Source: Paenibacillus farraposensis (GTDB lineage: Bacteria; Bacillota; Bacilli; Paenibacillales; Paenibacillaceae). Taken from it: a stretch of 37,123 bases of DNA. The translations under genes and the position numbers were made by a program. Each line of letters starts with the position of its first letter. The stretch's first letter is position 1. Positions 33,616 to 37,123 of the stretch are shown here, one piece after another. The stretch covers positions 1 through 37,123 of the forward strand of contig NZ_JAFFQR010000007.1 in the NCBI RefSeq assembly GCF_020736845.1, in the 5' to 3' direction. Under the pieces are notes generated by a model, which worked only from the letters and a program-made list of their open reading frames with translations, made no database searches and was not told where the DNA came from.

Positions 33616-34728
33616 GTGATCCGCAAATTGCGCAAAAAACGAAAGAAACAAACTATGGTTATATCGCTGCAATCCGGATTGATCCTTTCTACCTTGCTAT
33701 TGTGGACCTCCCAGCAAGTCGGCACCACCTTCGGGAGATTCACCAGCGTACGCGAGGATAATTCGGAAATTAAGGCTTGCCGGGTTTTTCCCAGCCAAAT
33801 CGAAAGCCAACTTTCGCTGTTGGCCGAACACCTCGAACAGGCCGCTTCATTAAAAGGAAGATTGATGGGCGCAAGCGGATTCGAGGTCAGCAGCCGGTTG
33901 GAGTCGGCCACGGCCGACCTGTCGGAGCGAATCGGTGAATTGAACACCATGATTCAGCAGCTGGAGCAGCAAAAGGCCTTGAATCAGTCCATTTGGCAGG
34001 AACTGCTTCAGGAACTTGCCGCCTCCTCCGCGCTGATTCATGAACTGCTAACCTCGCTGGACGAGCTGGAGCCGAATTGCGCCCAACTGTCGCAAACGAC
34101 GCTGCTAGACCGCATCACCGACCATTTGAAGCGGCACAGATTGCTTTCCGATCCGTTAAGCGGGACGCTGCAAGAGATCCTGAACTACTTGCGTTCCGTC
34201 CATCAATTAGGATTGATGACGTTCGACAGCTTTGAGGCCGATAGCAATGCAGCCTTTACCTTCGCCCAACCTTTCGATGGCCAGATCGCTGTCGATGGAG
34301 ACCCCGTCGGAGGCGAGCTGCTCGCTTACTTTGAAAGCGTGCAGGCCTCCCTGCAGTCGTCCATAGCAGGTCTGACCGCCGACATCTCCAGTCTGGAGGC
34401 GCAGAGAGGGCAGCGGCTGACGGAAATCGGACGGCTGAAGAAGCTGAAGGAAGAGCAAGCCAAACAAGAAGAGCAAGCCGGAGAGGATGAAACGGCAGTC
34501 CCGGACGAGGACGAGAACCCGAGCAACGGCGAAACGCCTGCCGATGGGAAGACCCCGACGGTTGGCGGGACGGGCCGCGGGGATGTACGGACTCCTGCGG
34601 ATGGCGCGCCGACCGGCGGCGGCGATTCAGCGGACAAAGACGAAGATGAGGATAAGCAAGGCCAGGCGGATTCCGCCGATGCCGATGCTGCCCCCTCTTC
34701 CGCAAATGAATCGGAAGGCGGTGAATGA
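33616..34728 (+). CDS. tapA: TapA-like matrix assembly protein with acidic low-complexity tail
   Basis: The protein has 370 residues from GTG 33616. AAAGGAGG ends at about 33588, too far from the GTG but 8 bases before an in-frame CTG at 33595, so the true start may be that CTG. After a basic start (RKLRKKRKKQ) a hydrophobic segment QSGLILSTLLLWTSQQVGTTFG resembles the SipW-dependent signal region of TapA-type proteins. Residues about 60-270 are helical and Leu/Gln-rich (coiled-coil-like), and the last ~90 are Asp/Glu/Gly/Pro-rich repeats. Gene order tapA-sipW-calY supports the identity. It is longer than the Bacillus subtilis protein (about 250), so it may be a divergent relative. Confidence 0.6.
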   Translation: MIRKLRKKRKKQTMVISLQSGLILSTLLLWTSQQVGTTFGRFTSVREDNSEIKACRVFPSQIESQLSLLAEHLEQAASLKGRLMGASGFEVSSRLESATADLSERIGELNTMIQQLEQQKALNQSIWQELLQELAASSALIHELLTSLDELEPNCAQLSQTTLLDRITDHLKRHRLLSDPLSGTLQEILNYLRSVHQLGLMTFDSFEADSNAAFTFAQPFDGQIAVDGDPVGGELLAYFESVQASLQSSIAGLTADISSLEAQRGQRLTEIGRLKKLKEEQAKQEEQAGEDETAVPDEDENPSNGETPADGKTPTVGGTGRGDVRTPADGAPTGGGDSADKDEDEDKQGQADSADADAAPSSANESEGGE

Positions 34729-34731
34729 GTT

Positions 34732-35316
34732 ATGCGGATTCGAAAATGGTTGAGAAATGCACTGACGTTTCTGATGGTGGCTGCCTTTATTACCGTGGCC
34801 GGCTCCGTCGTCATGTCGAAAATGTCCGGCAGCGAACCGAATTTCTACGGTTATCAGTTGAAAACGGTGTTGTCCGGCTCGATGGAGCCCTCCATACTTA
34901 CCGGTTCCATCGTGGCCATTAAGCCCGGAGGCGACATGACCCGATTTACCGCCGGCGATGTCATCACCTTCCGGGCGGGCGAAAAGAAGCTGATTACCCA
35001 CCGCATCATCGAAGTAACCCGCAATAAGCTAACCGGTCAGCTCCTTTACCGGACCAAGGGAGACAACAACGATGCCGCCGACCTGGAGCCGGTTGATCCG
35101 GCCAATATCACCGGTGTTTATACCGGCTTTACCGTCCCTTACGCAGGATACGCTCTCAACTTTGCCGGAACGAAATTGGGGAATGTCACACTGTTGATCA
35201 TCCCGGGGGTCCTTTTGTTCCTGTATGCCTTAGCGTCCTTATGGAAAACCATTTCGGCGCTGGAAGACAAGAAGTCGGACCCGAACGCATCCCAACCGGA
35301 TACCAAGGCCCCATAA
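34732..35316 (+). CDS. sipW: ER-type signal peptidase I SipW
   Basis: The protein has 194 residues. GGAAGGCGG precedes the ATG, 3 bases after the tapA-like stop. An N-terminal helix (FLMVAAFITVAGSVVM) anchors it; the catalytic Ser is in VLSGSMEPSI and LITHRIIEV carries His instead of the Lys of bacterial signal peptidases, the mark of the SipW/ER type. YRTKGDNNDAADLEPV is the conserved box E region. A second helix near residue 160 and a polar tail end it. SipW cleaves the signal peptides of TapA and TasA/CalY, its two neighbours here. Confidence 0.95.
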   Translation: MRIRKWLRNALTFLMVAAFITVAGSVVMSKMSGSEPNFYGYQLKTVLSGSMEPSILTGSIVAIKPGGDMTRFTAGDVITFRAGEKKLITHRIIEVTRNKLTGQLLYRTKGDNNDAADLEPVDPANITGVYTGFTVPYAGYALNFAGTKLGNVTLLIIPGVLLFLYALASLWKTISALEDKKSDPNASQPDTKAP

Positions 35317-35414
35317 CGCACCAAATCGCTTGCTTCTAACTTTCGGTTGTTCTCCTTATGACTTCATAAGGGTGCAATATAAAAAAATCATTTAAAATTA
35401 GGGAGGTATTTTGT

Positions 35415-36008
35415 ATGGGTATCAAAAAGACTTTGGGTTTAGGAGTAGCCGCCGCAGCGCTTGGATTAAGTTTGATCGGCGGAGGCACGTTTGCTTACTT
35501 TAGCGATTCCGTGGAAACGACCGGCACGTTCGCCGCAGGCACCTTGGATCTCAACGCCGATCCGACGGCGATCATTGACGTGGGCACCCTCAAACCGGGG
35601 GATTTCGCAATCCGCACGTTCAAACTGAAAAACGAAGGTACGCTCGACATCGCCAAGGTATTGTTGAAAACGACCTATACGGTTACAAATAAGCCGGGCG
35701 CCCCTGAAAACGTGGATGATTTCGGCAAACACGTCATCGTTAGTTTTTTGAAGAACATCGACAAAAATGAAACCGTCATTTACCAAACCTCGCTGTATGA
35801 ACTGCAAAATCTAGCCCCTGACGCTGTGCAGAACAAATGGGTGGCCTGGTTCGAAGAGCACGGGGGCCTGAAAGCCGGCGATACCGACGACCTGGTGGTC
35901 AAGTTCGAATTCAAGGATAACGGTCAGGATCAAAACGAGTTCCAAGGTGACGCTTTGAACCTGAAATGGACATTCGAAGCGAAGCAAGGCGCAGGAGAAG
36001 CCAAATAA
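35415..36008 (+). CDS. calY: Camelysin/TasA family matrix fibre protein
   Basis: The protein has 197 residues. TTAGGGAGG is 10 bases before the ATG. A signal segment (KKTLGLGVAAAALGLSLIGG) ends in GGTFAYFSDS, the SipW-type cleavage context, and TGTFAAGTLDLNADP, DVGTLKPGDFA, FKLKNEGTLDIAKVLLKTTY and DALNLKWTFEA are typical of the TasA/CalY fold. These proteins assemble into amyloid-like biofilm fibres on the cell surface. It follows sipW by 98 bases, with its own strong ribosome site and a terminator, as expected for a highly expressed structural protein. Confidence 0.93.
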   Translation: MGIKKTLGLGVAAAALGLSLIGGGTFAYFSDSVETTGTFAAGTLDLNADPTAIIDVGTLKPGDFAIRTFKLKNEGTLDIAKVLLKTTYTVTNKPGAPENVDDFGKHVIVSFLKNIDKNETVIYQTSLYELQNLAPDAVQNKWVAWFEEHGGLKAGDTDDLVVKFEFKDNGQDQNEFQGDALNLKWTFEAKQGAGEAK

Positions 36009-36028
36009 TTCAGCCGTCAAATCCAAGC

Positions 36029-36064
36029 AGAACACCTTACCCCGCTCCTGGGTTAAGGTGTTCT
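36029..36064 (+). terminator. Terminator after calY
   Basis: AGAACACCTTA and TAAGGTGTTCT form an 11-bp stem with a further CCC/GGG inside, followed by TTACTT. It starts 21 bases after the stop codon. Confidence 0.85.
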
Positions 36065-36093
36065 TTACTTAACGAAATTCCGACTATACGCCT

Positions 36094-36122
36094 TTGTCCT
36101 ATCACGTATAATTTGATATAAT
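36094..36122 (+). promoter_or_regulatory. Sigma-A-type promoter of sinR
   Basis: TTGTCC at 36094-36099, a 17-base spacer and TATAAT at 36117-36122 lie 36 bases before the sinR ATG. Confidence 0.7.
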
Positions 36123-36157
36123 GGCATAAAATTATTCTGATAGAAGGGCGACGCTAC

Positions 36158-36493
36158 ATGGCAGAACGTATTGGCGACCGCATACAAAAAATCCGCCAGG
36201 ATCGGGGGTATTCCTTGTCCGAGCTTGCGGATAAAGCGGATGTGGCAAAATCCTACCTGAGCAATGTCGAACGAAATATTCAATCGAATCCTTCCATTTC
36301 CTTCATCGAGAAAATTGCCGATGCTTTAAACGTTTCGATCCACCTGCTCTTGTACGGCGACCGCCCTGCAGAGGACTTGCTGGACCCGGAATGGTGGGAG
36401 CTGGTGCAGGAAGCGATGGTCTCGGGCGTCAGCAAAAAAGAGTTCAAGGACTTCCTCGAATACCAGAAGTGGAAAATGGGTCAAAAGGAATAA
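36158..36493 (+). CDS. sinR: SinR-type master regulator of biofilm formation
   Basis: The protein has 111 residues, the same length as Bacillus subtilis SinR. Residues about 5-63 are an XRE helix-turn-helix (YSLSELADKADVAKSYLSNV) and residues about 74-108 the SinI/SinR dimerisation domain (LDPEWWELVQEAMVSGVSKK). AAGGG lies 12 bases before the ATG. It should repress the tapA-sipW-calY genes through the GTTCTYT sites at 33379-33459 and be inactivated by the SinI-like protein at 32881-33057. Unlike in B. subtilis, sinI and sinR are not adjacent: the matrix genes lie between them. Confidence 0.92.
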   Translation: MAERIGDRIQKIRQDRGYSLSELADKADVAKSYLSNVERNIQSNPSISFIEKIADALNVSIHLLLYGDRPAEDLLDPEWWELVQEAMVSGVSKKEFKDFLEYQKWKMGQKE

Positions 36494-36506
36494 CGGCCAG
36501 CGCAAA

Positions 36507-36553
36507 AAAGGTGCGAGCCGCTAGGGATATCTCCCCTGGCGGCTCGCGCCTTT
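36507..36553 (+). terminator. Terminator after sinR
   Basis: AAAGG-T-GCGAGCCGC-TAGGG pairs with CCC-TGGCGGCTCGCGCCTTT around a short loop, giving a long G/C-rich stem that ends in TTT. It starts 14 bases after the stop. Confidence 0.85.
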
Positions 36554-36561
36554 GAGTTGCC

Positions 36562-36800
36562 TTAAAACATTTTGTATCCGGCCTGCCGCAGCTTGCGGAT
36601 CGTCCATCCGCTCAGAATGGCTCCGCTCAGCCTACTCCATTAATGAGCTCATAGAGACCAATAGCTCATGAACTAAACAAAAGGAGCAGCTCAGCAATAC
36701 GATCTGCAAGCGATTTGGCCTGCTTCACAAACTGCTGTTCACGGGATTCGTATTCTATTGTCACTTTCACGATAGGTTCCAGAATCGAAATCGCGCTTAC
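36562..36800 (-). pseudogene. Two short minus-strand coding remnants
   Basis: From about 36640 to 36562 the minus strand reads SGAILSGWTIRKLRQAGYKMF and stops, the C-terminus of some protein. From about 36800 to 36666 it reads [40 protein letters not shown] and stops. Neither has a start. Between them is an AGCTCAT/ATGAGCT inverted repeat (about 36650-36670). Families not recognised. Confidence 0.4.
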
Positions 36801-36964
36801 GACATTTCCTGTTGACCTGGCTTAAAAAGCAGGGCATCGATGACGCACTTATACAGCCTTATTCCGGCCACGAAAGCCGTAAGTCGTTGGAGGTCTATTC
36901 AAAGCTGGCGATTACCGATGCCCAGCAGGAGTATAACGAGGTCATTAATAAATTCCCCATTTAA
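36794..36964 (+). pseudogene. C-terminal fragment of a tyrosine recombinase
   Basis: The plus strand reads [20 protein letters not shown], then [20 protein letters not shown] and a short tail to the TAA at 36962. RLRH is the R-x-x-R/H box region, SGHES the second His box and VYSKL contains the catalytic Tyr. The N-terminal three quarters, including the first Arg, are absent. It lies 112 bases from a tRNA-Pro gene, a typical integration target. Confidence 0.7.
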
Positions 36965-37025
36965 TAACATCTACTTTGCGGGTGGTGTCAGCTTCGCTGG
37001 TACTACCCCAATACACATTAAGTAG

Positions 37026-37058
37026 AAAAGGGTGTCTGATAATCAGACACCCTTTTTT
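37026..37058. terminator. Terminator between recombinase remnant and tRNA-Pro
   Basis: GGGTGTCTGA and TCAGACACCC form a perfect 10-bp stem around TAA, followed by TTTTTT and preceded by AAAA, so it can work on both strands, including for the tRNA transcript on the minus strand. Confidence 0.85.
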
Positions 37059-37076
37059 AACATTTACGAAAGGTTA

Positions 37077-37123
37077 TCGGGATGACACGATTTGAACATG
37101 CGACCCCCTGGTCCCAAACCAGG
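37077..37123 (-). tRNA. tRNA-Pro (anticodon UGG), 3' part
   Basis: The minus strand reads CCTGG-TTTGGGA-CCAGG, an anticodon arm with UGG, then a G-rich variable loop, a T arm containing GTTCAAATC and the acceptor 3' strand CATCCCGA. CCA is not encoded. The 5' half (acceptor 5' strand and D arm) lies beyond the right edge of the window. Confidence 0.92.

Noticed and set aside
34256..34814. Long antisense frames opposite tapA
   Set aside because: They arise from the G/C-rich repetitive coding of the acidic tail on the plus strand and are Arg/Ser/Pro-rich shadows.

Overview
The window comes from a low-to-medium G+C Gram-positive bacterium. It fits a Paenibacillaceae-type Bacillota best. Evidence: AGGAGG-type ribosome sites, frequent GTG/TTG starts, a sinI/sinR and tapA-sipW-calY/tasA matrix locus, a multidomain CBM22-GH10-CBM9 xylanase, and many IS231, IS630, IS1380 and IS5-type remnants. 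The species assignment is inference.

Left third (1-10.4 kb). A small secreted protein, a DUF2089-type regulator coupled to a one-helix membrane protein, and two decayed minus-strand genes come first. One of the two has a single in-frame amber codon, the other a GA-tract frameshift. Next is a divergent MocR/GabR-type regulator and EamA exporter pair with twin direct repeats between them, then an acetyltransferase. From 6495 to 10383 lies an IS231-like element carrying an MFS exporter and a TetR-type repressor as passengers. It has near-identical 11-bp target duplications, and removing it restores a small membrane-protein reading frame. Its transposase is broken by two in-frame stops.

Middle (10.4-19.1 kb). 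A large secreted xylanase has lost its C-terminus at a rearrangement point. It is followed by a scrapyard of foldback palindromes, a transposase remnant, an acetyltransferase, a MITE that abuts a truncated HTH gene, a fused IS1380/hsdM/IS5 junction, and a complete IS630-type element with TA duplications and a frameshifted transposase.

Right-centre (19.1-32.6 kb). A minus-strand, tightly overlapping gene run encodes, in transcription order: a PseC-like aminotransferase, a MATE exporter, an NAD-dependent epimerase/decarboxylase-type SDR, a TIM-barrel protein, an M20 deacylase, a second DegT-type PLP enzyme, a FemAB/GNAT-like acyltransferase, a DUF6271-like protein, a UDP-HexNAc 6-dehydrogenase, a frameshifted family-2 glycosyltransferase, and GalU. 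It looks like an uncharacterised pathway for an exported amino-sugar small molecule. Upstream are three perfect-register 61-bp tandem repeats. Each carries a sigma-A-like promoter pointing into the cluster and a palindromic operator-like site, so the promoter has been triplicated.

Right end (32.6-37.1 kb). This is a biofilm-matrix locus. A SinI-like gene with a TTG start sits behind a putative cyclic-di-GMP (GEMM-I) riboswitch. Exact SinR-box matches separate it from a tapA-like gene, sipW and calY/tasA, and sinR with its own promoter and terminator follows. The window closes with gene remnants, a tyrosine-recombinase C-terminus and the 3' half of a tRNA-Pro(UGG), suggesting an integration hotspot.
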